Positions 27,801-37,553 of a stretch of DNA of 64,000 nucleotides are shown piece by piece (positions within the stretch are counted from its first letter, which is position 1; each line of letters opens with the position of its first letter). A program made the translations under genes and the position numbers. Source of the stretch: Lysinibacillus timonensis (lineage in GTDB: Bacteria > Bacillota > Bacilli > Bacillales_A > Planococcaceae); the NCBI RefSeq assembly GCF_900291985.1, contig NZ_LT985980.1, forward strand, positions 3,308,001-3,372,000, given 5' to 3'. The notes under the pieces are model-generated. The model saw nothing but the letters and a program-made list of their open reading frames with translations. It searched no databases and had not been told where the DNA came from.

Positions 27801-28044
27801 TGTATACTATATAGAAAGCAGATGAATGAAATAAACATAGGAATAACACGTGTATTAACTTATAAATATATAAGATAACTACGACTGCTTTTCTTAAATT
27901 CATTTTAACTACATTCAGTATCAGTCTTTTACTTCTATAAGTAACGTGATAAATTTGGCAATCAAATTATTCTAATAAGTACGATATCCTTACTGAATAA
28001 TGTTAAGCCTCTGGTAGACACCATCGATTTTTAAAGGGTTAATA
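27801..28044 (+). other. Gap after fba, no gene seen
   Basis: AT-rich sequence with no convincing open frame, terminator or repeat. The second half of this gap is described as a possible structured RNA. Confidence 0.4.
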
Positions 28045-28250
28045 ACGAGCTTAGACAAATAACGGGTCGCCCTATGAAAGTTCTAAGAAACCAATATCCA
28101 GCTCATGTTTCGCATCACTGTCCGAAAGGCTAAAGGGTTTGGTTGGCATAAGCCCGATAAAATTTGAGTGTAAATCTGCCGAGGTTTATTCGATAATAAT
28201 GAATGATCGGCAGGAGAAGTGTCTGATTGCTTCACAATCAGCCTTCTCTT
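28045..28250 (+). ncRNA. Possible structured RNA or leader before tal
   Basis: This stretch is less AT-rich than its surroundings and holds nested pairing. CTTAGA (28050-28055) pairs with TCTAAG (28082-28087) around GGGTCGCCC (28064-28072), and CTGCCGA (28176-28182) pairs with TCGGCAG (28207-28213). It ends at a terminator hairpin. I recognise no known riboswitch class. It could be a leader for tal or a small RNA. Confidence 0.3.
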
Positions 28251-28252
28251 TG
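28214..28252 (+). terminator. Terminator-like hairpin upstream of tal
   Basis: GAGAAG/CTTCTC (28214-28219, 28243-28248) enclose the perfect stem CTGATTG/CAATCAG (28223-28229, 28235-28241), followed by TTTGATTTTAG. It overlaps the TCGGCAG arm of an alternative upstream stem only at its edge, so mutually exclusive folding is possible. Confidence 0.5.
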
Positions 28253-28296
28253 ATTTTAGTTAGACATTTTCTAATGATTCGAGGAGGAAAAATCGA

Positions 28297-28947
28297 ATGA
28301 AATTTTTTATTGATACAGCTAATTTTGATGAAATAAAAGAAGCACACTCATGGGGAATTATTTCTGGTGTAACAACAAATCCTTCATTAGTAGCAAAAGA
28401 AGAGAACATTTCTTTCCATGATCGTTTACGTGAAATTGCAGAATTAGTAAATGGTTCTGTTAGTGGTGAAGTAATTTCCCTTGATGCTGAAGGGATGATT
28501 AAAGAAGGTTTAGAACTTGCTGAAATTGCACCGAATATCACAGTGAAATTACCGATGACACCTGAAGGGTTAAAGGCGTGTAAGTATTTCTCTGAAAAAG
28601 GCATTAAAACCAATGTTACTTTAATTTTTAGTGCTAACCAAGCTTTAATGGCAGCACGAGCTGGTGCTACTTATGTATCACCATTTATTGGCCGTTTAGA
28701 TGATATCGGTCATAATGGGGCAGATTTAATCTCTACAATTGCAGACATCTTCTCAATTCATGATATAAAAACAGAAATCATTGCAGCCTCTATACGTCAT
28801 CCCCAGCACATCCAAGATGCTGCGTTAGCAGGTGCTGATATTGCAACAACACCATTTAAAGTGTTGAAACAATTGTTCCATCATCCATTAACAGACAAAG
28901 GAATCGAAGGATTTTTAACGGATTGGAAGAAGAGAGAAGGTCAATAA
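28297..28947 (+). CDS. tal: Transaldolase, short TalC-type
   Basis: Pentose phosphate enzyme that transfers a three-carbon unit between sedoheptulose-7-phosphate and glyceraldehyde-3-phosphate. The 216 aa and motifs ([55 protein letters not shown]) fit the short bacterial subfamily that also includes fructose-6-phosphate aldolase. The Schiff-base Lys84 is in [16 protein letters not shown] provides the ribosome site. It lies between fba and murA2, as ywjH does in B. subtilis. Confidence 0.95.
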   Translation: MKFFIDTANFDEIKEAHSWGIISGVTTNPSLVAKEENISFHDRLREIAELVNGSVSGEVISLDAEGMIKEGLELAEIAPNITVKLPMTPEGLKACKYFSEKGIKTNVTLIFSANQALMAARAGATYVSPFIGRLDDIGHNGADLISTIADIFSIHDIKTEIIAASIRHPQHIQDAALAGADIATTPFKVLKQLFHHPLTDKGIEGFLTDWKKREGQ

Positions 28948-29196
28948 TAATTTTAAGTAAAAATCACATCTAGCAAAAATTCTTGTTCAGTATGTGTATT
29001 TATACACCTTATACAGAAGGGGATTTCTGTGAAGAGAACGAAATTGTTTGACAGAGAAAGTGTTTAATCAGTAATTTTAATGTATTGTACCTAAAATTAT
29101 TACAATTGACTAAATATTTATTCATAGGTACACATACAAAAATTGACGAAGTTGACTATAATAGAGAAACTTTCCAATTACGAGGGAGAACGCGTT

Positions 29197-30477
29197 ATGG
29201 ATGTTTATAAAATCATTGGCGAGAATCGTCTTAAAGGTACAATTAAAGTCAGCGGTGCCAAAAATAGTGCAGTCGCGTTAATACCTGCATCAATTTTAGC
29301 GAATTCTTCGGTAACGATTGGTGGAATACCTGAAATTGCAGATGCTTGGACGCTGAAAGCATTATTGGAAGAAATCGGTGGAAATGTAACTTTTGAAAAC
29401 GGACAAATGGTCATTGATCCATCTAATATGCTTGCAATACCTTTACCAAACGGTAACGTAAAAAAACTACGCGCTTCTTATTATTTAATGGGAGCAATGT
29501 TAGGTCGCTTTAAAAAGGCTGTAGTTGGATTGCCAGGTGGTTGTTTCTTAGGACCACGTCCAATTGATCAACATATAAAAGGTTTTGAAGCATTAGGCGC
29601 AAAAGTTACAAATGAACATGGTGCAATTTATCTACGTGCAGAAGAATTAATCGGTGCCAAAATATATTTAGACGTTGCAAGCGTTGGAGCGACGATTAAT
29701 ATAATGTTAGCTGCTGTTCGTGCAAAAGGACGAACAGTTATTGAAAATGCAGCAAAAGAACCGGAAATCATTGATGTAGCTACTCTTTTAACAAATATGG
29801 GTGCAAACATTAAAGGAGCTGGCACGAGCGTAATTCGTATTGAAGGCGTCGATGAGCTTCACGGAACAAATCATACGATTATCCCAGACCGTATTGAAGC
29901 TGCAACATTTATGATTATGGCAGCAGCAATTGGTGATGGAATAACAATCGATAATATTATTCCTTTACATTTAGAAGCAGTAATCGCTAAACTTCGTGAA
30001 ATGGGAGTAACAGTTATTGAAGACGAAGAAAGCGTATTTATCCCAAGAACCGAATCACTTCAAGCGGTAGATTTAAAAACATTAGTTTATCCTGGATTCC
30101 CCACTGACGTTCAACAACCGCTCTCCGTTTTAATGACTCAAGCAGTTGGAGCTTCAAGAGTAACTGATACAATATACCAAGCTCGATTTAAACATATTGA
30201 TGAATTGCGTCGCATGAATGCTAACGCAAGAGTGGAAGGCAATACAGCCATTATACAAGGTCCAACTAAGCTTCAAGGTTCAAGTGTTACAGCTACAGAT
30301 TTACGCGCAGGTGCTGCACTTGTATTGGCAGGATTGATGGCAGAAGGTGAAACAGAAATACACGATATTCATCATATTGAGCGCGGATATAGTTCCTTAA
30401 TCGAAAAATTAAATTCACTCGGAGCTAACATTCGTCGAGAAACAATCGCTGTTAGCACTGTTGAAAGAAAAGAATAA
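29197..30477 (+). CDS. murZ: UDP-GlcNAc 1-carboxyvinyltransferase 2
   Basis: It transfers enolpyruvate from PEP to UDP-N-acetylglucosamine, the first step of peptidoglycan precursor synthesis. 426 aa from the ATG at 29197, which follows GAGGGAGA; an in-frame ATG at 29143 is unsupported. SGAKNSA starts the fold, the PEP-reactive Cys116 is in [12 protein letters not shown] (fosfomycin target), and [13 protein letters not shown] and DRIEAATFM are family blocks. The sequence and location between tal and glpX identify the MurAB/MurZ paralogue; the other MurA is at 58611. Confidence 0.96.
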   Translation: MDVYKIIGENRLKGTIKVSGAKNSAVALIPASILANSSVTIGGIPEIADAWTLKALLEEIGGNVTFENGQMVIDPSNMLAIPLPNGNVKKLRASYYLMGAMLGRFKKAVVGLPGGCFLGPRPIDQHIKGFEALGAKVTNEHGAIYLRAEELIGAKIYLDVASVGATINIMLAAVRAKGRTVIENAAKEPEIIDVATLLTNMGANIKGAGTSVIRIEGVDELHGTNHTIIPDRIEAATFMIMAAAIGDGITIDNIIPLHLEAVIAKLREMGVTVIEDEESVFIPRTESLQAVDLKTLVYPGFPTDVQQPLSVLMTQAVGASRVTDTIYQARFKHIDELRRMNANARVEGNTAIIQGPTKLQGSSVTATDLRAGAALVLAGLMAEGETEIHDIHHIERGYSSLIEKLNSLGANIRRETIAVSTVERKE

Positions 30478-30561
30478 AAAAAAACAAAATCATGATATTT
30501 TGGATATGTTACAATAGTTGTAACAAAGTTCGGTTTTTCCGAATTAGGAGGCAAATTTAGT

Positions 30562-31524
30562 ATGGAACGTAGTTTAACCATGGAAGTAGTCCGTGTAACA
30601 GAAGCAGCAGCAATCGCATCTGCAAAATGGATGGGACGTGGCTTGAAAGAAGAAGCAGATGACGCAGCAACGACAGCAATGCGTGCTTTATTTGATACAA
30701 TTCCAATGCATGGAACAGTAGTCATTGGGGAAGGCGAGATGGATGAAGCACCGATGTTATATATCGGAGAAGAGCTTGGACTTCGCAATGGTGGTCCTCA
30801 AGTAGACATCGCTGTTGACCCTCTTGAAGGTACAAATATAGTTGCAAAAGGGACAAATGGTGCAATGACTGTACTTGCAATTGCTGATCGTGGTAATTTA
30901 TTAAATGCACCTGATATGTATATGGATAAATTAGCAGTTGGTCCTGAAGCAAAAGGGAAAGTCGATATTAACGCTACTGTAACTGAAAATTTACACGCTG
31001 TAGCAAAAGCTAAAAATAAAGACATTTCTGACGTTGTAGCAGTTCTATTAGATCGCCCACGTCACCAACATATTGTTGATGAGATCCGTGCAGCAGGTGC
31101 GCGTATTAAATTTATCCAGGATGGTGACGTGAGTGCAGCAATAAATACTGCTTTTGATGAAACTGGTATTGACATCATGTTTGGTACTGGCGGTGCTCCT
31201 GAAGGGGTAATTTCTGCTGTTGCACTAAAATGTTTGGGTGGAGATTTCCAAGCAAAACTAGTACCAGAAGATGATGAACAACGTGCTCGTTGCGAAAAAA
31301 TGGGAATCGATGTTTCAAAGGTACTTTATTTAGATGATTTAGTTAAAGGTGACGATGCAATTTTTGCTGCGACAGCTGTTACCGATAGTGAACTACTTAA
31401 AGGTGTTCAATATAAAGGCGCCTATTGTCTAACGAATTCGTTAGTAATGCGTGCTAAAACGGGTACAGTTCGCTTTGTTGAAGGTCGTCATAATATCGAT
31501 AAAAAACCTAGATATGTAAAATAA
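30562..31524 (+). CDS. glpX: Class II fructose-1,6-bisphosphatase
   Basis: Gluconeogenic phosphatase of the GlpX family, 320 aa. Metal and phosphate motifs are [18 protein letters not shown] and [12 protein letters not shown]. The ATG follows TTAGGAGGC. A TGTTACAAT extended -10 box about 50 bp upstream and the short inverted repeat TTACAA-TAG-TTGTAA (30509-30523) may drive it separately from murZ. It precedes rho, as in B. subtilis (ywjI). Confidence 0.96.
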   Translation: MERSLTMEVVRVTEAAAIASAKWMGRGLKEEADDAATTAMRALFDTIPMHGTVVIGEGEMDEAPMLYIGEELGLRNGGPQVDIAVDPLEGTNIVAKGTNGAMTVLAIADRGNLLNAPDMYMDKLAVGPEAKGKVDINATVTENLHAVAKAKNKDISDVVAVLLDRPRHQHIVDEIRAAGARIKFIQDGDVSAAINTAFDETGIDIMFGTGGAPEGVISAVALKCLGGDFQAKLVPEDDEQRARCEKMGIDVSKVLYLDDLVKGDDAIFAATAVTDSELLKGVQYKGAYCLTNSLVMRAKTGTVRFVEGRHNIDKKPRYVK

Positions 31525-31654
31525 CTTCTAAACTATGATGTCTGATAATATTATATATTTATCAGGCATCCTTCCTACCAATCTTTCTTACCCTACAGCA
31601 ATACCATTCAATTCCAAAAAGTATAATAATCTAAAAAAAGACTGGAGTCATGCT

Positions 31655-32938
31655 ATGTCAGCGCTTACAATAGCTCAATTAGAAAATATGACGTTAAAAG
31701 AGTTATATTCTCTAGCACGTGATTATAAAATCTCATATTATAGTAAATTAACAAAAAAAGAACTGATTTTTGCTATCCTAAAATCTCGTTCAGAACAAGA
31801 AGGTTTCTTTTTCATGGAAGGCGTTCTTGAAATCGTATCGAACGAAGGCTTTGGTTTCTTACGACCTATTAATTACTCTCCATCAAAAGAGGATATTTAT
31901 ATTTCTGCTTCTCAAATTCGTCGTTTTGATCTTCGAAACGGGGACAAGGTATCAGGTAAGGTTCGCCCACCTAAAGAAAACGAACGTTATTTTGGGTTAT
32001 TACAAGTGGATGCAGTCAATGGAGAAGATCCTGAAATTGCAAAAGAACGTGTCCATTTCCCAGCTTTAACTCCGCTATATCCTGACCGCCATATAAAATT
32101 AGAAACGGTACCTAATAAGCTTTCTACACGAATCATGGATTTAATTGCGCCTGTAGGTTTTGGTCAACGTGGTCTAATCGTTGCTCCACCAAAAGCAGGG
32201 AAAACATCTTTACTAAAAGAAATTGCAAACGCAATAACAACCAACTATCCAGAAGCTGAGTTAATCGTTTTACTAATTGATGAGCGACCTGAAGAGGTTA
32301 CGGACATTGAACGTTCTGTAAATGCAGATGTAGTAAGTTCTACATTTGATGAACTGCCGGAAAACCACGTAAAAGTTGCAGAACTTGTTTTAGAGCGTGC
32401 ACGTCGTTTAGTAGAGCATAAACGTGATGTAATTATCCTAATGGATTCAATCACTCGATTAGCTCGTGCATATAACTTAGTTATTCCACCAAGTGGAAGA
32501 ACGCTTTCTGGTGGTATTGACCCTGCTGCTTTCCACAGACCGAAACGATTCTTCGGTTCTGCTCGTAATATCGAAGATGGCGGTAGCTTAACGATTTTGG
32601 CAACTGCTTTAGTTGATACGGGATCACGTATGGACGAAGTAATTTATGAGGAGTTTAAAGGAACTGGTAACTTAGAGCTTCATTTAGATCGTAATCTTGC
32701 AGAACGTCGCATATTCCCAGCATTGGATATCCGTCGCTCAGGAACTCGTAAAGAAGAATTACTGATTCCTTCAGAACAATTGGAAAAGCTGTGGGCAATT
32801 CGCAAAACTTTCACAGATGCGCATGACTTTACTGAACGTTTCCTTAAAAAATTACGCAGCTCAAAAACAAACGAAGAGTTTTTCGAAAAGTTAAATGAAG
32901 AGATGAAGAAAGCAACGAAGGGGAAAGGGTTAATATAA
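31655..32938 (+). CDS. rho: Transcription termination factor Rho
   Basis: Hexameric RNA helicase that terminates transcription. From the ATG at 31655 it has 427 aa, the same as B. subtilis Rho. GGAG lies 7 nt upstream, whereas the in-frame ATG at 31535 would add about 40 unrelated residues. The N-terminal Rho_N helix bundle includes LYSLARDYKISYYSKLTKKEL. The RNA-binding cold-shock-like domain has FGFLRP and DIYISASQIRRFDLRNGD. The ATPase domain has Walker A APPKAGKTS, Walker B VIILMDSITRL and the Q-loop after GRTLSGG. Confidence 0.97.
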   Translation: MSALTIAQLENMTLKELYSLARDYKISYYSKLTKKELIFAILKSRSEQEGFFFMEGVLEIVSNEGFGFLRPINYSPSKEDIYISASQIRRFDLRNGDKVSGKVRPPKENERYFGLLQVDAVNGEDPEIAKERVHFPALTPLYPDRHIKLETVPNKLSTRIMDLIAPVGFGQRGLIVAPPKAGKTSLLKEIANAITTNYPEAELIVLLIDERPEEVTDIERSVNADVVSSTFDELPENHVKVAELVLERARRLVEHKRDVIILMDSITRLARAYNLVIPPSGRTLSGGIDPAAFHRPKRFFGSARNIEDGGSLTILATALVDTGSRMDEVIYEEFKGTGNLELHLDRNLAERRIFPALDIRRSGTRKEELLIPSEQLEKLWAIRKTFTDAHDFTERFLKKLRSSKTNEEFFEKLNEEMKKATKGKGLI

Positions 32939-33275
32939 TTAGCCTTCTTCTGTGTGGTATATCGTTTTAGGTTGATGTAGGTAAGTCTACTTTCAATGCT
33001 GCTGGACAGGCGAGTACAGAATGTCCAAACCTATGAACGTGTGTTTTATCCAAACGGTATAACATGAATTCGTATTACTAGCATACTAAAACATCTAATA
33101 TTCCACTTCCGGAAAATATAGGACATAAATACCCCTTGCATTCATTTTTATTTCTTGCTATAATCTTTCAAGTATGTAACGTGTGCATATGTAACTGGCA
33201 TATTCGGGTTATGTAAGGCACAGTTCGAATAATAACTCTGTTCCAGATGGTTCAGGGCGAGAGGAGAAAACGAAT
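32939..33275 (+). promoter_or_regulatory. rpmE promoter and leader
   Basis: TTGCAT (33136-33141), a 17-bp spacer and TATAAT (33159-33164) with a TG one base upstream of the -10 form a strong extended promoter. The leader, from about 33171 to 33275, is some 105 nt long with several short self-complementary blocks. L31 autoregulatory leaders are known in Firmicutes, so this may be one, but I cannot confirm the fold. The part before 33130 holds nothing recognisable. Confidence 0.6.
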
Positions 33276-33476
33276 ATGAAACAAGGAATTCATCCAGATT
33301 ACAAACAAGCAACTGTAACATGTTCTTGTGGTAATTCATTCCAAACTGGTTCAGTAAAAGAAAACATCGTTGTAGAGTTCTGTAACGAATGTCACCCATT
33401 CTATACTGGCCGTCAAAAATTCGCGTCTGCTGACGGACGTGTGGATCGTTTCAACAAAAAATACGGTCTTAAATAA
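33276..33476 (+). CDS. rpmE: Ribosomal protein L31, zinc-binding form
   Basis: A 66-aa protein of the large ribosomal subunit. It keeps the zinc ligands: two Cys in TCSCGN near residues 14-16 and CNEC in [12 protein letters not shown], so it is the C+ form replaced by RpmE2 under zinc shortage. The end, [12 protein letters not shown], is typical. The ribosome site GAGAGGAG precedes the ATG. It follows rho and precedes tdk as in B. subtilis. Confidence 0.96.
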   Translation: MKQGIHPDYKQATVTCSCGNSFQTGSVKENIVVEFCNECHPFYTGRQKFASADGRVDRFNKKYGLK

Positions 33477-33489
33477 GTTTGACTTAAAT

Positions 33490-33522
33490 AAACGTCTGCT
33501 ACCTATTGTGGCAGACGTTTTT
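33490..33522 (+). terminator. rpmE terminator
   Basis: AAACGTCTGC (33490-33499) pairs perfectly with GCAGACGTTT (33511-33520), followed by T residues. Confidence 0.8.
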
Positions 33523-33561
33523 CATTTATATAAACAAATTGTGTTCATGTGGACAGTGGAC

Positions 33562-33775
33562 AGTAGACAAAACCTTAACGCGGGTGGACAAAACATGAGT
33601 ACGAATGGACAAAAGAGAATGCAGAACTGACAAAAAAGTTAATCGTGGACAAAACCTAAGCCTGAACAGACCAAACCTTAAGATGAATGCACAAAACTAT
33701 ACACCAATGGACAAAATCGATAACTAAATGGACATAAATATAAAGAACTGATAAAAAAGCTTCGAGTGGAAAGTA
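33562..33775. repeat. 21-bp-period GGACAAAA array, copy 1
   Basis: The word TGGACAAAA or a close variant recurs about every 18-22 bp, near 33564, 33585, 33606, 33628, 33646, 33667, 33687, 33708, 33729, 33749 and 33767. The sequence between words varies. The same word and period occur in the second array at 62775. Small open frames overlapping it are by-products. Confidence 0.8.
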
Positions 33776-33910
33776 TATCTCGCTGCAAATCTCACAAAAA
33801 ATTCATTTCATAGAGAATCCTTCGCTGAACAGTAAATTTTAAGATTGCACACAAACTAAATAACGCTAAAATGGATAGAGGTAGATCATCTTAGAAATGA
33901 GGTAATTTTG

Positions 33911-34489
33911 ATGGCGCAATTATTTTATAAACATGGCGCAATGAATAGTGGAAAATCTATTGAAATTCTAAAAGTTGCACATAATTATGAAGAACAAAAT
34001 AAACCGGTCTTAATCTTCACATCTGGCATTGATGATCGAGATGAAGTAGGCTATGTATCAAGTAGAATCGGACTGAGAAGAAAAGTTATCCCTGTTTTCC
34101 AAACTACGAATATTTTTGAATACGTAAGAAGTCACCATGAAGAGCAGCAGCTTTATTGTATTTTAATCGATGAAGTGCAATTCTTGAGCAAAGAACAAGT
34201 ATTACAACTCACTTATATTGTTGATGAACTGAACATTCCAGTAATGGGCTTCGGTCTAAAAAATGATTTCCAGAATGAATTGTTCGAAGGTAGCAAACAC
34301 ATGTTAATTTACGCTGACAAAATTGAAGAGATGAAAACAATTTGTTGGTTCTGCCATAAAAAGGCAACAATGAACTTACGTGTAGATGAAAATAACAAAC
34401 CAGTTTACACTGGAGAACAAATTCAAATTGGTGGAAATGATACATACTATCCAGTTTGTAGAAAATGCCACACTAACCCGCCACTTTAG
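33911..34489 (+). CDS. tdk: Thymidine kinase
   Basis: It phosphorylates thymidine with ATP in the pyrimidine salvage pathway. 192 aa from the ATG at 33911, with TGAGG about 10 nt upstream. The P-loop is GAMNSGKS (residues 9-16), the DEVQF magnesium motif follows CILI, and a zinc-binding lid carries CWFC and CRKC. It fits the type II family common in bacteria. It lies between rpmE and prfA as in B. subtilis. Confidence 0.96.
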   Translation: MAQLFYKHGAMNSGKSIEILKVAHNYEEQNKPVLIFTSGIDDRDEVGYVSSRIGLRRKVIPVFQTTNIFEYVRSHHEEQQLYCILIDEVQFLSKEQVLQLTYIVDELNIPVMGFGLKNDFQNELFEGSKHMLIYADKIEEMKTICWFCHKKATMNLRVDENNKPVYTGEQIQIGGNDTYYPVCRKCHTNPPL

Positions 34490-34802
34490 GAAATCCCGTA
34501 ACAATGAAGGATGAAATTAATTAAAGATACAAACGGGCACTAGGCCGTACAAATCCCGTCATTAATTAGAAGAACTTTATGAATCCCATAAATAACACTA
34601 CATCGAAAATTTTCCATAATACTAGCTATAAGTCATTATTTTCTATATACTAATATGGTGACTTTTCTTTGTTAAAGGTATTCATTTATTGGGTTGAAGC
34701 AGAACAACCATCAATTACAAAAACATATAAGTATTCCATTAAGGTACAGTTAAACATTAAATATAATAAAATAAATAGAGCGAATAATTAGAGGTGAACG
34801 AG
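34490..34802 (+). other. Gap between tdk and prfA
   Basis: No gene or clear terminator. AAATCCCGT-like words at 34491, 34551 and 34581 (30-bp multiples) may be the remains of another decayed intergenic array. The last part provides the AT-rich prfA upstream region. Confidence 0.35.
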
Positions 34803-35879
34803 ATGTTTGATCGACTCCAAGCGGTAGAAGATCGTTATGAACGATTAAATGAATTATTAAGCGATCCTGATATCGTTAGTGATAGTAAAAAGCTTCGCGA
34901 ATATTCAAAAGAGCAATCGGATATTCAAGAAATGGTTGAGGTGTATCGCGAATATAAGCAAGTGAAACAACAACTTGCAGAAGCAAAAGAAATGCTCGAT
35001 AGCGAGAAAGATCCAGAAATGCACGAGCTTGCAAAAGAAGAATTTAATGAATTAAATGCCCAAATTCCACAACTTGAAGAGCGACTTAAAATTTTGTTAA
35101 TCCCGAAAGATCCAAATGATGATAAAAACGTTATCATGGAGATTCGCGGTGCGGCAGGTGGAGATGAAGCAAATATTTTCGCTGGTGACCTATTCCGCAT
35201 GTATACACGTTACGCAGAAACGCAAGGTTGGAAAATTGACATTATGGAAGCATCTCCAAACCCAGCAGGTGGTTATAAAGAAGTAATCTTTATGATTAAC
35301 GGTCAAGGTGCATACTCTCGCTTCAAATATGAAAACGGTGCACACCGTGTACAACGAGTACCTGCTACTGAATCTCAAGGTCGTATCCACACTTCAACAG
35401 CAACAGTTGCATGTTTACCAGAAGTGGAAGAAGTAGATGTTGAAATTCATGAAAAAGATATACGTGTTGACACATTTGCATCTTCTGGTGCTGGTGGACA
35501 ATCCGTAAATACAACGATGTCAGCTGTTCGTATGACGCATTTACCGACAGGTGTTGTTGTATCCATGCAAGATGAACGTTCACAAATTAAAAACCGTGAA
35601 AAAGCATTGAAAATTTTACGTGCTCGTGTTGCAGATATGTATATGCAAGAAGCACAAAAGGAAATTGATGCTACACGTAAATCTGCTGTAGGTTCTGGAG
35701 ATCGTTCAGAACGTATTCGCACATACAATTATCCACAAAACCGTGTCACAGACCATCGCATCGGCTTAACAATCCAAAAACTAGATCAAATTATGGAAGG
35801 TAAGCTAGATGAAATCTTCGATGCACTCATTTTAGAAGATCAATCTGCAAAATTAGCTCATTTAAATGATGAAGCATAA
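34803..35879 (+). CDS. prfA: Peptide chain release factor 1
   Basis: It recognises UAA and UAG stop codons and triggers peptide release. 358 aa from the ATG at 34803; the in-frame GTG at 34794 belongs to the TTAGAGGTGA ribosome site. The catalytic GGQ motif is at residues 231-233 in [10 protein letters not shown], and the RF1 anticodon-like PAT motif is in [10 protein letters not shown]. The end overlaps prmC, whose product methylates the GGQ glutamine. Confidence 0.97.
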   Translation: MFDRLQAVEDRYERLNELLSDPDIVSDSKKLREYSKEQSDIQEMVEVYREYKQVKQQLAEAKEMLDSEKDPEMHELAKEEFNELNAQIPQLEERLKILLIPKDPNDDKNVIMEIRGAAGGDEANIFAGDLFRMYTRYAETQGWKIDIMEASPNPAGGYKEVIFMINGQGAYSRFKYENGAHRVQRVPATESQGRIHTSTATVACLPEVEEVDVEIHEKDIRVDTFASSGAGGQSVNTTMSAVRMTHLPTGVVVSMQDERSQIKNREKALKILRARVADMYMQEAQKEIDATRKSAVGSGDRSERIRTYNYPQNRVTDHRIGLTIQKLDQIMEGKLDEIFDALILEDQSAKLAHLNDEA

Positions 35880-36729
35880 AACCATTTTTGAGGCCCTTAA
35901 TTGGGCTTCTTCTTATTTAAAGGAATATGGTCGTGACGAAAATGCGAGTCGTATATTATTGCAATACGTTTTAAATACAAACTATTCCGGACTAATGATG
36001 CGAATGCACGAAAATATCGAGACAGATAACCTTCACCAATTTGAACAATTCGTATTTGAACATGCGAAGGGTAAACCCGTACAGTACATTACAGGTGTTG
36101 AGGAATTTTACGGTAGAATGTTTGAAGTTGACGAATCTGTATTAATCCCACGCCCTGAAACAGAGGAATTAATACTCAACTCACTTGAACGGATAAAACG
36201 CCTATTTGGTAATCAGAGAGAGATTAAGTTAGCTGATATCGGAACAGGTAGTGGCGCAATTGCGATTACAATGAAGCTTGAATATAACACGGCGAATGTA
36301 ACAGCAACGGATATCTCAGAAGCAGCACTTCAAACAGCAAAGCGAAACGCTAAACGTCTACATGCAGATATTAACTTTCTTCTCGGAGATTTAACAAACC
36401 CAATACAACAGGAAAAATGGGATGTTGTCTTATCAAATCCACCTTATATTGCTTATGATGAAGCAAAGGAAATGTCTGAAGTTGTATTAGAACATGAACC
36501 GCATTCTGCTTTGTTTGCTGAAGAGGACGGACTGATTCTTTATCGTAAACTAGCAGAAAATCTTCCAAAACTATTAAATAAACCTGCACTTATAGGGGTA
36601 GAAATTGGTTATACACAAGGGGAAGCGGTAGCGAACTTCTTTAAGGAACATTTTCCGGAAGCGAAAGTGGAGATAATAAAAGATATTAATCAAAAAAATA
36701 GAATGATTTTTTGTGAAATAAATGTATAA
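35866..36729 (+). CDS. prmC: Release factor glutamine methyltransferase
   Basis: SAM-dependent enzyme that methylates the GGQ glutamine of release factors. 287 aa. The N-terminal helical domain is followed by the SAM loop [12 protein letters not shown] and the active-site NPPY in [13 protein letters not shown]. It overlaps the 3' end of prfA by 14 bp, so the enzyme and its substrate are translationally coupled. The ATG at 35869 is an alternative start. Confidence 0.96.
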   Translation: MMKHKTIFEALNWASSYLKEYGRDENASRILLQYVLNTNYSGLMMRMHENIETDNLHQFEQFVFEHAKGKPVQYITGVEEFYGRMFEVDESVLIPRPETEELILNSLERIKRLFGNQREIKLADIGTGSGAIAITMKLEYNTANVTATDISEAALQTAKRNAKRLHADINFLLGDLTNPIQQEKWDVVLSNPPYIAYDEAKEMSEVVLEHEPHSALFAEEDGLILYRKLAENLPKLLNKPALIGVEIGYTQGEAVANFFKEHFPEAKVEIIKDINQKNRMIFCEINV

Positions 36730-36774
36730 AACCTTTCCTTTCTGACAATCATGTTGTCAGGGAGGAATGAAACT

Positions 36775-37377
36775 ATGTTAAACGATTACGAGATTATTAG
36801 AGAAAAGAATCCTATAAAGTATCATCCAGTTGTTAGTGTTTTAAGATTAATAGCAAGTGCATTAGCTGTTTATTGCATTATCCTAATGGCTCCACAATTC
36901 ATGGAGCAATTCTATGAAACTCGCGAGAATCTAGTAGACGATTCATTAAAAATTCGTGTTGTAGCAAATGGTAATTCAACTGCTGATCAAAAACTAAAAG
37001 ATGAGATTGTAGAAAACTTATCACCAATCTTTAATGAAATTAAACAAAACGAAATATTAGGTGTAGATAATAAAGAAGCCTTTGCTAAATTATCTACAGC
37101 CATTGAACAAAATTACGCACAACATAATGTGAAGATTACAGTTGGGGACCACTTAATTCCACCAAAATTAGATATGAACTATTTTTATCCACAAAGTTTG
37201 TATAACGCAGTTGTTGTAACGATTGGTAGTGGACGAGGTGATAACTTCTGGTGCAGTATATTCCCAGATGTTTGTGAAGGTCCAAGTGATGCGGAGAAGG
37301 ATAAAAAAGAAGAAGAAGAAGAAACTGAAGTTGTATTTGTTATTTGGGAATGGTTCTTAAGTTTATTTGGATTATAA
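36775..37377 (+). CDS. spoIIR: Stage II sporulation protein R
   Basis: Secreted forespore signal that activates SpoIIGA and hence sigma-E in the mother cell. 200 aa from the ATG at 36775, which follows GGGAGGAATG. A membrane or signal segment lies around residues 21-42 (LRLIASALAVYCIILMA). The family core is KIRVVANGNSTADQKLKDEIVENL. A Lys/Glu-rich run precedes the hydrophobic C-terminus, and the tail WEWFLSLFGL is typical. A small hairpin CTGACAA/TTGTCAG (36742-36760) sits right against the ribosome site. In B. subtilis the gene is transcribed by sigma-F; I could not find a clear promoter here. Confidence 0.92.
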   Translation: MLNDYEIIREKNPIKYHPVVSVLRLIASALAVYCIILMAPQFMEQFYETRENLVDDSLKIRVVANGNSTADQKLKDEIVENLSPIFNEIKQNEILGVDNKEAFAKLSTAIEQNYAQHNVKITVGDHLIPPKLDMNYFYPQSLYNAVVVTIGSGRGDNFWCSIFPDVCEGPSDAEKDKKEEEEETEVVFVIWEWFLSLFGL

Positions 37378-37388
37378 TCAAGAAGGTG

Positions 37389-37427
37389 AAGTTATACACA
37401 ATGTCGGGCCCGACAGAGGAATAACTT
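37389..37427. other. Nested palindrome between spoIIR and ywlC
   Basis: TGTCGGGCCCGACA (37402-37415) is a perfect 14-bp palindrome. AAGTTAT (37389-37395) and ATAACTT (37421-37427) form an outer pair around the same centre. It may be a terminator-like hairpin without a T-run or a protein site; it lies within the DnaA-box cluster. Confidence 0.6.
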
Positions 37428-37553
37428 ATCCACTATCTGTGAATAAAATACATTAATTAAATAGTAATTAGGAGGTGACGGGATGAATACGAGTCGAATT
37501 TCTGTGGAAAAATGTGTGGATAATGAAAAATGTTATTCACAAGCTGTGGATTT
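37392..37553. promoter_or_regulatory. DnaA-box cluster at spoIIR-ywlC
   Basis: Against TTWTNCACA there are five full matches: TTATACACA (37392-37400), TGTGAATAA (37438-37446), TGTGGAAAA (37503-37511), TGTGGATAA (37515-37523) and TTATTCACA (37533-37541). Near matches lie at 37426-37434 and 37545-37553. The last four sites lie within the ywlC coding start. B. subtilis is known to have DnaA-box clusters outside oriC, and I recall one at ywlC. Confidence 0.7.

Noticed and set aside
31535-31654. Longer N-terminus for Rho
   Set aside because: The extra 40 residues are not found in Bacillus Rho and the internal ATG at 31655 has a well-placed GGAG.
33439-33630. Open frame overlapping the end of rpmE and the 21-bp array
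   Set aside because: Out of frame with rpmE, no ribosome site, and largely composed of repeat sequence.
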